A stretch of 64,000 nt of DNA from Opitutus sp. GAS368 (GTDB lineage Bacteria > Verrucomicrobiota > Verrucomicrobiia > Opitutales > Opitutaceae), in NCBI RefSeq assembly GCF_900104925.1, contig NZ_LT629735.1, positions 3,269,001 through 3,333,000 on the forward strand, written 5' to 3'. Made by a program: the position numbers and the translations under genes. A model generated the notes under the pieces. That model worked only from the letters and a program-made list of their open reading frames with translations, was not told the origin of the DNA and made no database searches. This document shows positions 1 through 14,824 of this stretch, piece after piece; the stretch's first letter is position 1; each line of letters opens with the position of its first letter.

Positions 1-5795
<5,795 letters not shown>

Positions 5796-5796
5796 G

Positions 5797-8700
5797 TCAC
5801 GTCTGCGGGGCGGCCGCGGGCAGCGGCTTGCGGCGCACGGCGGCCCGCTGCTTTTGGGCGCGTTGGGTCGCCTGCTGGTGCAGTCCGTCCCCGACGGGCT
5901 TGGCCGCCTCCAGGCAGCGGGCCAGCGAGCGGATGGTCGGATACTGGAACAGCGCGAGCAGGGGCAGCTCGAGGCCGAGCTGCTCGTGCAGCCGCGCCTG
6001 CACCTGCGCCACGCGCAGCGAGTGGCCGCCCAGGTCGAAGAAATTGTCGTCCGCGCCGGGGTTCTTCACGTTGAGCACCTTCGACCAGACCTCGGCGATG
6101 GCCTGCTCGACCCCGGGGCGGGGCGCCGCGAACGTCGTCGCCAGGGCGGGCCGCGTGGCGTCGGGGGCGGGCAGCGCGCCGCGGTCGATCTTGCCGTTGG
6201 GCGTCAGCGGCAGGCGGTCCAGGACCACGTAGGTGGCCGGCACCATGTAGTCGGGGAGGTGCCCGCCGAGGAAGCGCCGCAGCTCCTCGATGGCCGGCGG
6301 GGCGGACGCCGTCAGGTAGGCGACGAGCTGCTGGTCGCCGGCGGCATCCGCCCGCGCCACCACCACGCCCTCGCGCACGCCGGGGAAATGCTGCAGCACG
6401 CTCTCGATCTCGCCGAGCTCGACGCGGTGGCCGCGCACCTTGGCCTGGTGGTCGAGCCGGCCGAGGAATTCCAGGTCGCCGTTGGCGCGGAAACGCACCA
6501 GGTCGCCGGTGCGATACATCCGCGCCCGGTGCTCGTGGCTGAAGGGATCGGGCAGAAATTTTTCCGCGGTCAGCTCGGGCCGGTGCAGGTAGCCGGTCGC
6601 GACGGACTCGCCGCCGATGAACAGTTCGCCGGGCACGCCAACCGGCACCGGCTGGAGCTGGCGGTCGAGCACGTAGAGGCGGGTGTTGGCGATCGGCCGG
6701 CCGAGCGGGACGGTGGCGCCGATTTTTTCGAGCCGGTGGACCGTGGACCACACCGTCGTCTCGGTGGGGCCATACATGTTGTAAACCCGGCCGGGCAGTT
6801 CGTGGTGCAATTGCCCGGCCAGGGACACCGGCAGCGGTTCGCCGCCGACGAGCAGCTGCCGCAGCCGGCGCAACGCGGCGAGCGCCGCCGGCTGGGCGAC
6901 CAGGGTTTTCGCCAGCGAGGGCGTGCACTGCAGGTGGGTGACGCCATGGTGCACGATCTGCTCGGCGAGGCTGCGCCGCGGGGCGGCGGCGCGGGCCCGC
7001 TCCGCGCACAGGTTTTTGAGCCGGTTGAGGTGCTCCAGGCCCGCCAGCACGGTGTCGGTGGCGACGCCAAAGTCGATCAGGCAGGCCAGCTCGTCGATCC
7101 CGATGGCCTGCAGGCGCGCGATTTTTTCCACGCAGGACTCGGGCGTGCCGAACAGGCCGTAGCCGGTGAAGTAGCGGTCGAAGGCGGCGTCGATGTGCGC
7201 CGCCAGCTCCGCGGGGTCCACCCGGGCGCCCGCGGTGGCGGGCAACTGGTCGGTGAGCGTGCGGACGAGGTCGGCCGACTGCTTGAGATAGGTGCAGAGC
7301 GGCTCCCGCACGGTTTCGCGGACCCGGGCGACATCCGGGCCGATGAAGGTGTGCAGCATCAGCGTGACGAGGCCGGTCTCCGGGGCGTGGCCGTGGGTGC
7401 GGCGGGCCTCGCGGTAGACGCGGATCTTTTCCTCCAACTCGGCGAAGCTCTGCCCGAGGAGATGGGTGATGACGTTGGCGCCGAGCTCACCCGCCTTGCG
7501 GAAGGTTTCCGCATGACCCGAGGCCGTGATCCAGACGGGCAGCTCGGGTTGCAGCGGCCGGGGATGGATGGCGACATCGGCCTCGCCATGGCGGCCGTCC
7601 GAGATCCGCACGGATCCGCCGCGCCACAGTTTGCGCACGACGGCGAGATTTTCCTCCAGGACCTCACGCCGGCGGGCGTACTGTTGCGGGGCCAGGGCAA
7701 AGTCGCGTTCATGCCAGCCCGAGGCGAAGGCGATGCCAACGCGGCCGTGCGAGAGATTGTCGACCACGGCCCATTCCTCGGCCACGCGGAGCGGGTGATG
7801 CAGCGGCAGGACGACGCTGCCCCCGCGCACGCCGACCTTGGTCGTCACGGCCGCGACCGCCGCCCCGGTCACCGCCGGGTTGGGAAAAAGACCGCCGAAG
7901 GAGTGGAAGTGGCGCTCCGGCGTCCATACCGCGGAAAAACCGTGGCGGTCGGCGAACTTCGCGCCCTCGATCAGCAGCCGGTATTTGTCGTCCCGGTCCT
8001 CGGGCTTGTCCGCCTCGCTGGCAAAGTAGAACAGGCTGAAATCGAATTTCTTCCCGGCGCCCGGCGCCGCTGGCGGCGCCGGGGGGACACCGCCTTCCGC
8101 ATGGATCACCACCTTGAAGCCGCGGGTCAGCGTCCAGAAAAGCTCCAGGACGGAGATGTCGAACGAGATCGTCGTCACCGCGAGCCAGCAGCCGGGCGGT
8201 TGCGCCGCGTCCGCCTCGGGCCCCAGCGCGCGGTTCATGCCGGTAAAGAAATTCACCACGTTCTGGTGCGCGACGACGACGCCCTTCGGCTGGCCGGTCG
8301 AACCCGAGGTATAGAGCACATAGGCGGGATCGGAGGGGCGGGCGTCGGGCCCGGCCTGGCCGGCGGGGGCGGCGGCCGGGAGCTCGAGCTCGTCGAGGCA
8401 GACGGGCCGGGTCTTTTCCGGCGGCAGCAGGCCGAGGAATTTTTTCTGGGTGAGCACCACGCCGGCGCCCGCATCGCCGATGATGTAGGCCAGCCGCGCC
8501 ACGGGGAATTTCGGATCGAGGGGCAGGTAGGCGGCGCCGGCCTTGAGGATGCCCAGCAGGCCGACCAGCATCATGACGGAGCGCTCGAGGCAGATGCCCA
8601 CCAGGGCGCCGGGGCCGATCCCGAGCGTGCGCAGGTGGGCGGCCAGCCGGGCGGCCCGTTCGTCCAGTTCGCGGTAGGTCAGGCAGAGGTCGTCGCCGGT

Positions 8701-10191
8701 CACGGCGGTGGCGTCCGGCGTGCGCCCCGCCTGCGCCGCAATGAGGCCGTGGACGGTCTGGTCCCGCGGGTAATCCGCGGCGGTGTGGTTCCACTCGGTG
8801 AGCAGCTGCCGGCGCTCCGCGTCGGTCAGCAGCGGCAGCCCGCCGATGCGCTGGTCGGGCTGCGCCGCGGCGGCCTGCAGCAGCACGGCCAGGTGCCCCA
8901 GCAGGCGCCGGATGGTGGCGGGTTCGAAGAGGTCGGAGTCGTATTCCGCGCGGGCGGTCAGGCCGTGCGCGCTTTCCCCGAGGTAGAGCGTGAGGTCGAA
9001 CTTCGACGTGCCCGAATCCAGCTCGAGCTGGGCGAGCCGCAGGCCGGGCCAGTTCACCGGCTCGAGCGGCGAGCGCTCGTGCACGAACATCACCTGGAAC
9101 AGCGGGGCGCGGCTCAGGCTGCGCTCGGGGGAGAGTTTCTCGACGATCTTTTCGAACGGCACCTCCTCGTGCGCCAGGGCGTCGAGCACGGTGGTGCGGA
9201 CGCGGCCGAGCAGCTCGCGGAAGGTGGGGTTGCCCGCCAGGTCGCCGCGGAGCACGAGCGTATTGATGAACAGGCCCAGCACCGGCTCGGTTTCCTTGCG
9301 GTTGCGGCCGGCCACCGGGGTGCCGATGAGCAGGTCGGTCTGCCCGGTGTGGCGGTGCAGCAGCACCTGGAAGGCGGCGAGCAGCGTCATGAACAGCGTG
9401 GCGCCCTCGCGGCGGCTGAGCGCCTCGAGGGGCTCGCGCAGCCCGGCGGGCAGGGCGAGGGTCTCGACGTGGCCATGGTAACCCTGCACCGCGGGCCGCG
9501 GCCGGTCGGCCGGCAGCTCCAGCGCGGCCGGGCTGCCGGCGAGCTTCTCCTTCCACCACGCGAGCCGGGAGGAAAGGGTCTTGAAGCGTTCGCGCTGCCA
9601 GACGGTGAAGTCGCCGTATTGCACGGTCAGCTCCGGCAGCGCCGGCGGTCGGCCGGTGCGCTGCGCGGTGTAGAGGGCGGCGAGCTCGCGGAAGAAGACG
9701 GTGAGCGACCAGCCGTCGAAGATGATATGGTGCACCGTCAGCAGGAAGATGTGCTCGTGGTCCGCGAGCTTGAGCAGCTGGATGGAGAAAAGCGGCGGAT
9801 GCCGCAGGTCGAACGGCCGCCGGGCCTCCGCCTGGGCGATCGCGCAGGCCTGGGCCTCGCGGGCCTCGGCCGGCAGGAGACGCAGATCGGTCACCGGCAG
9901 CCTGAAGGGCAGGGCCGGGGCGACGATCTGCACGGGCTGGTCCTGCTGCAGGACGAAGGAGGTCCGCAGCGCCTCGTGCCGGGCGATGAGTTCCTGGAGG
10001 GAATGCTCCAGCATCACGGCGTCGAGCGGCCCCGTCATCCGCACGGCGATGGGCACGTTGTAGAGCGCGCGGCCGGGCTGGAACTGCTCGAGAAACCACA
10101 GCCGGTGTTGGGCGGAGGAGGCGGGAAAGAAATACGCCCCGGTGGGGACATCGCCGTTGGCGGGAACGGTGGGCAGGGTGGCCATGCTCAT
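5797..10191 (-). CDS. NRPS module C-A-T with luciferase-like monooxygenase inside the A domain
   Basis: This 1,464-residue protein carries a condensation domain (about 20-450; HHIIFDGWS), the N-terminal part of an adenylation domain (about 480-705; YTSGSTGQPKG), an inserted FMN-dependent luciferase-like monooxygenase (about 710-1060; FDFSLFYFASEA, TPERHFHSFGG, GVAFASGW-type segment), the rest of the adenylation domain (YNMYGPTE near 1137, YRTGDL, NGKIDR) and a thiolation domain (DNFFDLGGHSLR). The insert resembles the MupA/Atu3671 class seen in natural-product enzymes and sits between A-domain motifs A3/A4 and A5. Specificity residues read as DILQLGMVWK, close to glycine codes. Myxothiazol MtaG is a known glycine-type A domain with an embedded monooxygenase, where alpha-hydroxylation leads to a terminal amide; that parallel is from memory. 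The gene starts with an ATGA overlap on the previous gene and ends one base before the PKS gene. No thioesterase follows. Confidence 0.93.
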   Translation of the reverse strand: MSMATLPTVPANGDVPTGAYFFPASSAQHRLWFLEQFQPGRALYNVPIAVRMTGPLDAVMLEHSLQELIARHEALRTSFVLQQDQPVQIVAPALPFRLPVTDLRLLPAEAREAQACAIAQAEARRPFDLRHPPLFSIQLLKLADHEHIFLLTVHHIIFDGWSLTVFFRELAALYTAQRTGRPPALPELTVQYGDFTVWQRERFKTLSSRLAWWKEKLAGSPAALELPADRPRPAVQGYHGHVETLALPAGLREPLEALSRREGATLFMTLLAAFQVLLHRHTGQTDLLIGTPVAGRNRKETEPVLGLFINTLVLRGDLAGNPTFRELLGRVRTTVLDALAHEEVPFEKIVEKLSPERSLSRAPLFQVMFVHERSPLEPVNWPGLRLAQLELDSGTSKFDLTLYLGESAHGLTARAEYDSDLFEPATIRRLLGHLAVLLQAAAAQPDQRIGGLPLLTDAERRQLLTEWNHTAADYPRDQTVHGLIAAQAGRTPDATAVTGDDLCLTYRELDERAARLAAHLRTLGIGPGALVGICLERSVMMLVGLLGILKAGAAYLPLDPKFPVARLAYIIGDAGAGVVLTQKKFLGLLPPEKTRPVCLDELELPAAAPAGQAGPDARPSDPAYVLYTSGSTGQPKGVVVAHQNVVNFFTGMNRALGPEADAAQPPGCWLAVTTISFDISVLELFWTLTRGFKVVIHAEGGVPPAPPAAPGAGKKFDFSLFYFASEADKPEDRDDKYRLLIEGAKFADRHGFSAVWTPERHFHSFGGLFPNPAVTGAAVAAVTTKVGVRGGSVVLPLHHPLRVAEEWAVVDNLSHGRVGIAFASGWHERDFALAPQQYARRREVLEENLAVVRKLWRGGSVRISDGRHGEADVAIHPRPLQPELPVWITASGHAETFRKAGELGANVITHLLGQSFAELEEKIRVYREARRTHGHAPETGLVTLMLHTFIGPDVARVRETVREPLCTYLKQSADLVRTLTDQLPATAGARVDPAELAAHIDAAFDRYFTGYGLFGTPESCVEKIARLQAIGIDELACLIDFGVATDTVLAGLEHLNRLKNLCAERARAAAPRRSLAEQIVHHGVTHLQCTPSLAKTLVAQPAALAALRRLRQLLVGGEPLPVSLAGQLHHELPGRVYNMYGPTETTVWSTVHRLEKIGATVPLGRPIANTRLYVLDRQLQPVPVGVPGELFIGGESVATGYLHRPELTAEKFLPDPFSHEHRARMYRTGDLVRFRANGDLEFLGRLDHQAKVRGHRVELGEIESVLQHFPGVREGVVVARADAAGDQQLVAYLTASAPPAIEELRRFLGGHLPDYMVPATYVVLDRLPLTPNGKIDRGALPAPDATRPALATTFAAPRPGVEQAIAEVWSKVLNVKNPGADDNFFDLGGHSLRVAQVQARLHEQLGLELPLLALFQYPTIRSLARCLEAAKPVGDGLHQQATQRAQKQRAAVRRKPLPAAAPQT

Positions 10192-13100
10192 TTCCTCGGG
10201 GTAAGCGTGGAGCGGGCGGGGCCGCCCGGGGTCGCGCGATAGGGTTGGCGGGGTGCGCGCACCAGGGGCGACGCGGGCCGGGCCACGGGGCCGCGCGCGA
10301 CGGCCTGCTCGATCGCCTCCGCCAGCGCCGTCACGGTCGGATGTTCAAAGAGGCTGCGCACGGACAGCGTGAGCTGGAAGGCGGCGTTGAGCCGCGAAAC
10401 GACCTGCGCGGCGCGCAGCGAATGCCCGCCAAGACAGAAGAAATCGTCCTGCGCGCCGATGCCGGCGCGACCGAGCACCTCCGTCCAGATGCGCGCGATG
10501 GTTTCCTCGATCTCGCCCTGGGGCGGCGCAAACGGCGGCGCGGAATCGTAGCCCAGGCGGTCGGGCGCGGGCAGGCGGGCCCGGTCAACCTTGCCGTTGG
10601 TGGTCAGCGGCCAGCCGGCCACGGCGACAAAGGCCGCCGGCAGCATGTAGGCCGGCAGGCGCGCGCGCAGGAGGGCGGCGAGTTCGCGCGGCGCCGGGGC
10701 CGTGTCCCCCGGCGGCGGCATGACGTAGGCGATGAGATGCGTCTGGCCCGCGCCATCCTCGCGCATCGTGACGAGGCTTTCGCGCACCCGCGCATGGGTG
10801 TTCAGCAGGCTCTCGATCTCCCCCGGCTCGATCCGGTGGCCGCGGATCTTGATCTGCTGGTCGAGCCGGCCGAGGAACTCGAGGTGGCCGCCCGGCAGCC
10901 AGCGGACGAGGTCGCCCGTGCGGTAGAGCCGCGCGCCGGGCTGGAACGGGTGCGGCACGAATTTCTCGCGGGTGAGGTCGGAGCGGCGGTGATAGCCGCG
11001 CGCCAGCCCGACGCCACCGACATAAAGCTCGCCGGGCACGCCGACCGGCAGCGGCTGGCGCTGCGGATCGAGCACATAGACCTGCGTGTTGGCGATGGGC
11101 GCACCGATGAGCGGAACCGGGGCCTGCGCCGCCTCGGGCGGCACGGGCATCCAGGTGGCGACGACGGTGTTCTCGGTCGGTCCGTAGTGGTTGACGAGCA
11201 TGCACGGGAGCCGCTCGCCGGGCCAGCGACGCAACCGGTCGCCACCCGTGAGAATGGCGCGCAGGGCGATGTCCGCGGGCCAAGACTCGTCCATGACCGC
11301 CTCGGCCATCGGGGTGGGCAGAAAACAGAGGGTGATCTGCCGGTTCGCCAGCCAGGTGACCAGCTGGCCCGGGTCGAGGCGGATCTCCTCCGGCGGGATG
11401 TGGATGCTGGCGCCGGACGCGAGGTAGGGCCACATCTCCCAGACGGAGGCGTCGAAGGACGGGCTGGCCAGCAGGGTGGTGCGGTCCGCCGGCGTGATCT
11501 GGTAGGTCCGCTGGTGCCAGGCGATCAGGTTGGCCACGCTGCGGTGCTGGATGGCCACGCCCTTGGGCGTGCCGGTGGAGCCGGACGTATAAATGACGTA
11601 GGCGAGGTGATCGGGCCCGGGAACCGCGGGGTCGGATCCGGCGCGCTCCGGCTGCGGCGCGGAGGCCAATCCGTCCATGAGTAACACCCGCGCGGCGCCG
11701 GCGGAGAAAAGCGGCGCGAGCTTGCGCTGCGTGATGAGCACCGGGGCCTGGGTGTCCTCCAGCATGCCGGCCAGCCGCTCCATCGGGGAATCCGGGTCGA
11801 GCGGCACGTAGGCGCCGCCGGCCTTGAGCACGGCGAGAGCCGCCACCACGAGGTCGACCGACCGCGGCAGGCAGAGGCCGACGCACACGTCCGGGCCCAC
11901 GCCGAGCGGCAGCAACTGGCGGGCGAGCGCGCCGGCCTCGGCGTCCAGATCGCGGTAGGTGAGGTGCCGGCGCTGGTCGACGACCGCCACCGCGGCCGGG
12001 GTGCGCGCCGCCTGCGCCTCGAACAAATGGTGCACGCAGAGATCGTCGGCGTAATCGGCCTGGGTGCGGTTCCAGCCGACCAGCACCTGGTGGCGCTCGG
12101 CGGTGGTGAGCAGCGGCAGCTGGCCGAGGGGCATCTGCGGGTGTTCGGCGATGCCGCGCAGGAGGGTCTCGAGGTGGCCGAGCATGCGGCCGACCACCTC
12201 GGTCTCGAAGCGCCGGGGGTCGTAGAGAATCTTCAGCGAGAGCGTGGCCCCGCCGGCGGCGTCGAGGGCGAGCGGGTAGTTGGGCTGGCTGCGGACGCCG
12301 AAGCGCCGCCGGCGCCACGCGCCGCCCAGCGCTTTCAGCGCCGCGTCCCAGCTCGGTTCCTGGTAGTTGACGATGCTTTCGAAGAGCGGCGTGCCGCGCG
12401 GCACCTCCGTCCAGCCCTGGATCTCGGCCAGCGGCGTGTTTTCATAGGGCCGGAGGGAGATCCAGTGTTCGCGCAGTTGTTGCAGCCAGGCGACCGCCGG
12501 CTGCTCCGGCGGCAGCGCCACCCGCAGCGGCACGGTGTTGATGAGCAGGCCGACGATGGACTCGGCATTCTCGATGGTGGTGTGCCGGCAGGCGCGCACG
12601 GCGCCGAACACCACGGTGTCCTCCCCGCTGTAGCGGCCGAGCAGCAGGGCCCACGCGCCTTGCACGAGGGTGTTGAGGGTGAGGCCGTGGTGCTGGGCGA
12701 GTTGCTTGAGTTCCGCGGTGCGCCCGGCCGACAGGACGACCTCCTGCGCGCGGTGCACGGCCGTGTCCGGATCGGCCAGGGGGAGGGCGCCGGGCAGGGC
12801 CGTGGGGGCGATCATGCCGCGGAGCACCCGGCGCCAGAACAGCTCGGCGTCGCGCCAGTCGTGAACCTGCAGCCAGTCGATATAGTCCCGATAGGCGACG
12901 GGTGGAGCCGCGGCCGGTTCGCCTTTCTCCCCATAGGCGGCGAACACCTCGGTGAGCAGCACCACCAAGCCGCGGCCGTCGAGCAGCAGGTGGTGGAAGG
13001 AGAAAAGCAGCCGGTGTTCCCGGGGGCCGGTCTGCACGACGGCGAGGCGCCACAGGGGCGGCGTGTCCAGGTTGAAGCCGCGGTGGCGGTCGGCCGCGAT

Positions 13101-13421
13101 CAGCTCCTCCCACTGGCGCTCGACGTCCGCCGCCGCCAGCGCGCGCCAGTCGCGCCAGACGATCTCGGGGGCGCAGTCGGCGTGCACGGCCTGGACCGGC
13201 TGGTCCGCGTTTTCCCAGCGGAAGGCGGTGCGCAGGATGGCGTGCCGCTGCGCGGCCCACCGCCACGCGCGCTCGAAGGGCCCCATCTTCAGCGCCTCGG
13301 GCAGCGTGATGAGCAGCTGCTCGACATCGACGCCGGGGCGGCGGGCGTAGAGGCTGTGGAACAGCATGCCCTGCTGCATCGGCGATAGCGGATAACTGTC
13401 GGTCGGCAGGGCCGTTGGCAT
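10188..13421 (-). CDS. NRPS module C-A-T (first gene of the operon)
   Basis: The protein is 1,077 residues from ATG at 13421. A condensation domain opens it (YPLSPMQQGMLFHSL at the N-terminus; HHLLLDGRG near residue 145), followed by an adenylation domain (YTSGSTGTPKG, NHYGPTE, YRTGDLV, NGKVDR) and a thiolation domain (DDFFCLGGHSLR). Specificity residues read by eye are DAWFLGHVVK, one change from the leucine code DAWFLGNVVK. A condensation domain at the very start means it either acylates the first amino acid or accepts a chain from an enzyme outside the window. An ATG at 13472 in the same frame is possible, but it lies inside the proposed promoter (-10 at 13450-13445) and upstream of conserved sequence, so 13421 is preferred. 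The stop overlaps the next start as ATGA. Confidence 0.92.
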   Translation of the reverse strand: MPTALPTDSYPLSPMQQGMLFHSLYARRPGVDVEQLLITLPEALKMGPFERAWRWAAQRHAILRTAFRWENADQPVQAVHADCAPEIVWRDWRALAAADVERQWEELIAADRHRGFNLDTPPLWRLAVVQTGPREHRLLFSFHHLLLDGRGLVVLLTEVFAAYGEKGEPAAAPPVAYRDYIDWLQVHDWRDAELFWRRVLRGMIAPTALPGALPLADPDTAVHRAQEVVLSAGRTAELKQLAQHHGLTLNTLVQGAWALLLGRYSGEDTVVFGAVRACRHTTIENAESIVGLLINTVPLRVALPPEQPAVAWLQQLREHWISLRPYENTPLAEIQGWTEVPRGTPLFESIVNYQEPSWDAALKALGGAWRRRRFGVRSQPNYPLALDAAGGATLSLKILYDPRRFETEVVGRMLGHLETLLRGIAEHPQMPLGQLPLLTTAERHQVLVGWNRTQADYADDLCVHHLFEAQAARTPAAVAVVDQRRHLTYRDLDAEAGALARQLLPLGVGPDVCVGLCLPRSVDLVVAALAVLKAGGAYVPLDPDSPMERLAGMLEDTQAPVLITQRKLAPLFSAGAARVLLMDGLASAPQPERAGSDPAVPGPDHLAYVIYTSGSTGTPKGVAIQHRSVANLIAWHQRTYQITPADRTTLLASPSFDASVWEMWPYLASGASIHIPPEEIRLDPGQLVTWLANRQITLCFLPTPMAEAVMDESWPADIALRAILTGGDRLRRWPGERLPCMLVNHYGPTENTVVATWMPVPPEAAQAPVPLIGAPIANTQVYVLDPQRQPLPVGVPGELYVGGVGLARGYHRRSDLTREKFVPHPFQPGARLYRTGDLVRWLPGGHLEFLGRLDQQIKIRGHRIEPGEIESLLNTHARVRESLVTMREDGAGQTHLIAYVMPPPGDTAPAPRELAALLRARLPAYMLPAAFVAVAGWPLTTNGKVDRARLPAPDRLGYDSAPPFAPPQGEIEETIARIWTEVLGRAGIGAQDDFFCLGGHSLRAAQVVSRLNAAFQLTLSVRSLFEHPTVTALAEAIEQAVARGPVARPASPLVRAPRQPYRATPGGPARSTLTPRK

Positions 13422-13444
13422 GGGTCGTTCGGAATCCACACGAC

Positions 13445-13487
13445 AGCGTAGCGCGGAAGCGGTCGCGGCCAAAGTGGGTGAAGACCT
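13445..13487 (-). promoter_or_regulatory. Putative regulated promoter of the NRPS/PKS operon (AGGT box plus -10)
   Basis: On the minus strand the box AGGTCTTCACCCACT spans 13487-13473. A TACGCT hexamer lies at 13450-13445, with 22 bases between them. The same box and spacing occur at 37137, 37849 and 42497. The -10 is about 24 bases upstream of the chosen start codon. Seen directly; the promoter role is inferred. Confidence 0.6.
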
Positions 13488-13551
13488 GCCGGTTTCGGAT
13501 TAATTACCCCAGCGCGGCCTGGTCCGCGGGGCGGATTCCGCCGGCCGGGAA

Positions 13552-13562
13552 GGGACAGTCCC
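13552..13562. repeat. Short hairpin GGGACAGTCCC in the divergent intergenic region
   Basis: A perfect palindrome with 5-base arms and a 1-base loop lies between the divergent NRPS operon and glycosyltransferase gene. It could be an operator or a copy of a dispersed REP-like unit. No second copy was noticed in this window. Confidence 0.3.
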
Positions 13563-13615
13563 CATTTTCCGCTGGGGCGTTGTCGCCTACCGTGGTGCGT
13601 TGCGACCGGGTGCGG

Positions 13616-14824
13616 ATGAACCGCGCCCCGTCTTTCCCGCCCATGATTTTTCCCGCTCCGACCTTTCACCGCCAAACCGCCGCGCAGCGCCGGCGATTCC
13701 GTCCCGCGGCACCCGCCCCGGCGCGCTGGCCGGTCGCCATCCTCGGGGTGCCGTTCGATTCCGTGACCATCGACAGCGCGATCGCGCGGATCGCGGACAT
13801 GATCGCGTCGCGCCGGCCGGCCTACGTGGTGACGCCCAACGTGGATTTCCTGGTGCAGGCGCGGCGCGACGCCGAGCTGCGCCGCATCCTGTTGGAGGCG
13901 CACCTGGTCCTGTGCGACGGCCAGCCGCTGGTCTGGGCCTCGCGCTGGCTGGGCAATCCGCTGCCGGAGCGCGTGGCCGGCGCCGACCTGGTGCCGCGCT
14001 TCATCGCCCTCGCGGCGCAGCGCGGCTTCCGGCTGTTCCTGCTCGGCGCGACGCCGGAGGCGAACAGCCGGGCGGTCGCGCGTCTGCAGGAGCGGCACCC
14101 GGGACTCGTGGTCGCGGGGCATTATTCCCCGCCGTTCCGGTCGCTCGAGGAGATGGACAACGCGGAGATTGTGCGGCGCATCCAGGCGGCCCGGCCCGAC
14201 GTGGTGCTGGTGTCCTTCGGCTGCCCGAAGCAGGAGAAGTGGATCGCCCGGAACTACGGGTCACTCGGCGTGCCGGTCTGCATCGGCGTCGGGGCGACGA
14301 TCGACTTTCTGGCGGGACAGGTGCGGCGCGCCCCGCGCTGGATGCAGCGGTCGGGGCTCGAATGGATTTACCGACTCGCCCAGGAGCCGCGGCGGCTGTT
14401 CCGCCGCTATGCCGTGGACCTGCGGATTTTCAGCGAGGCGATTTTCGCGCAGTGGTGGCGCATGCACCGCTGGGGAAAACCGGGGGCGTCCGCCGTCTCG
14501 GACGCCATCACCTGGTCCGGGCCGCGCTGGCAGGTCGCGCGGGTCACGGGACATCTCGACCGCCCGGCGATCGAACGCGCCGCCGACGCCTGGCGGGAAA
14601 TCGGCGACCGGCAGCATGACTGCCTGCTGGATCTCGCCGAGGTGGATTTCATCGACAGCACCGGCGCCGCCCTGCTGGTGGCACGGCAAAAGCAGCAACA
14701 CCAGGCCGGCCGCCGGCTGGTGCTGTTCCGGCCGAGCGAGCCGGTGCGGCGTTCGCTCGGCCGGATGAACCTGCTGTCATTCCTCGAGCTGGCGGAAAGC
14801 ACGCCGGTGCGAGACGCCGCATGA
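13616..14824 (+). CDS. WecG/TagA/CpsF glycosyltransferase fused to a C-terminal STAS domain
   Basis: The protein is 402 residues from ATG 13616 (13643 is an alternative). The first two-thirds match the WecG/TagA/CpsF family, which transfers N-acetylmannosamine-type sugars to undecaprenyl-linked acceptors: YVVTPNVDFLV, LVLCDGQPLVWASRWLG, RVAGADLVPR, VLVSFGCPKQEKW and GVGATIDFLAG are visible. The last 100 or so residues form a STAS (anti-sigma-factor-antagonist-like) domain with CLLDLAEVDFIDSTGAALLV, including a Ser in the position phosphorylated in SpoIIAA-type proteins. The gene overlaps the next glycosyltransferase by four bases (ATGA). A role in exopolysaccharide or surface glycan assembly is likely. 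The fused STAS domain may make the transferase responsive to a kinase/phosphatase switch; that is inference. An in-frame extension back to 13415 has no family similarity and crosses the divergent promoter, so it was rejected. Confidence 0.88.
   Translation: MNRAPSFPPMIFPAPTFHRQTAAQRRRFRPAAPAPARWPVAILGVPFDSVTIDSAIARIADMIASRRPAYVVTPNVDFLVQARRDAELRRILLEAHLVLCDGQPLVWASRWLGNPLPERVAGADLVPRFIALAAQRGFRLFLLGATPEANSRAVARLQERHPGLVVAGHYSPPFRSLEEMDNAEIVRRIQAARPDVVLVSFGCPKQEKWIARNYGSLGVPVCIGVGATIDFLAGQVRRAPRWMQRSGLEWIYRLAQEPRRLFRRYAVDLRIFSEAIFAQWWRMHRWGKPGASAVSDAITWSGPRWQVARVTGHLDRPAIERAADAWREIGDRQHDCLLDLAEVDFIDSTGAALLVARQKQQHQAGRRLVLFRPSEPVRRSLGRMNLLSFLELAESTPVRDAA

Noticed and set aside
13587-13592. CTACCG before the WecG-like gene as a fifth AGGT-box promoter
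   Set aside because: The -10-like bases match, but the sequence at the expected box position (CAGTCCCCAT) does not fit the consensus.
13415-13616. N-terminal extension of the WecG-like protein
   Set aside because: The extra residues have no family similarity and overlap the divergent NRPS promoter.
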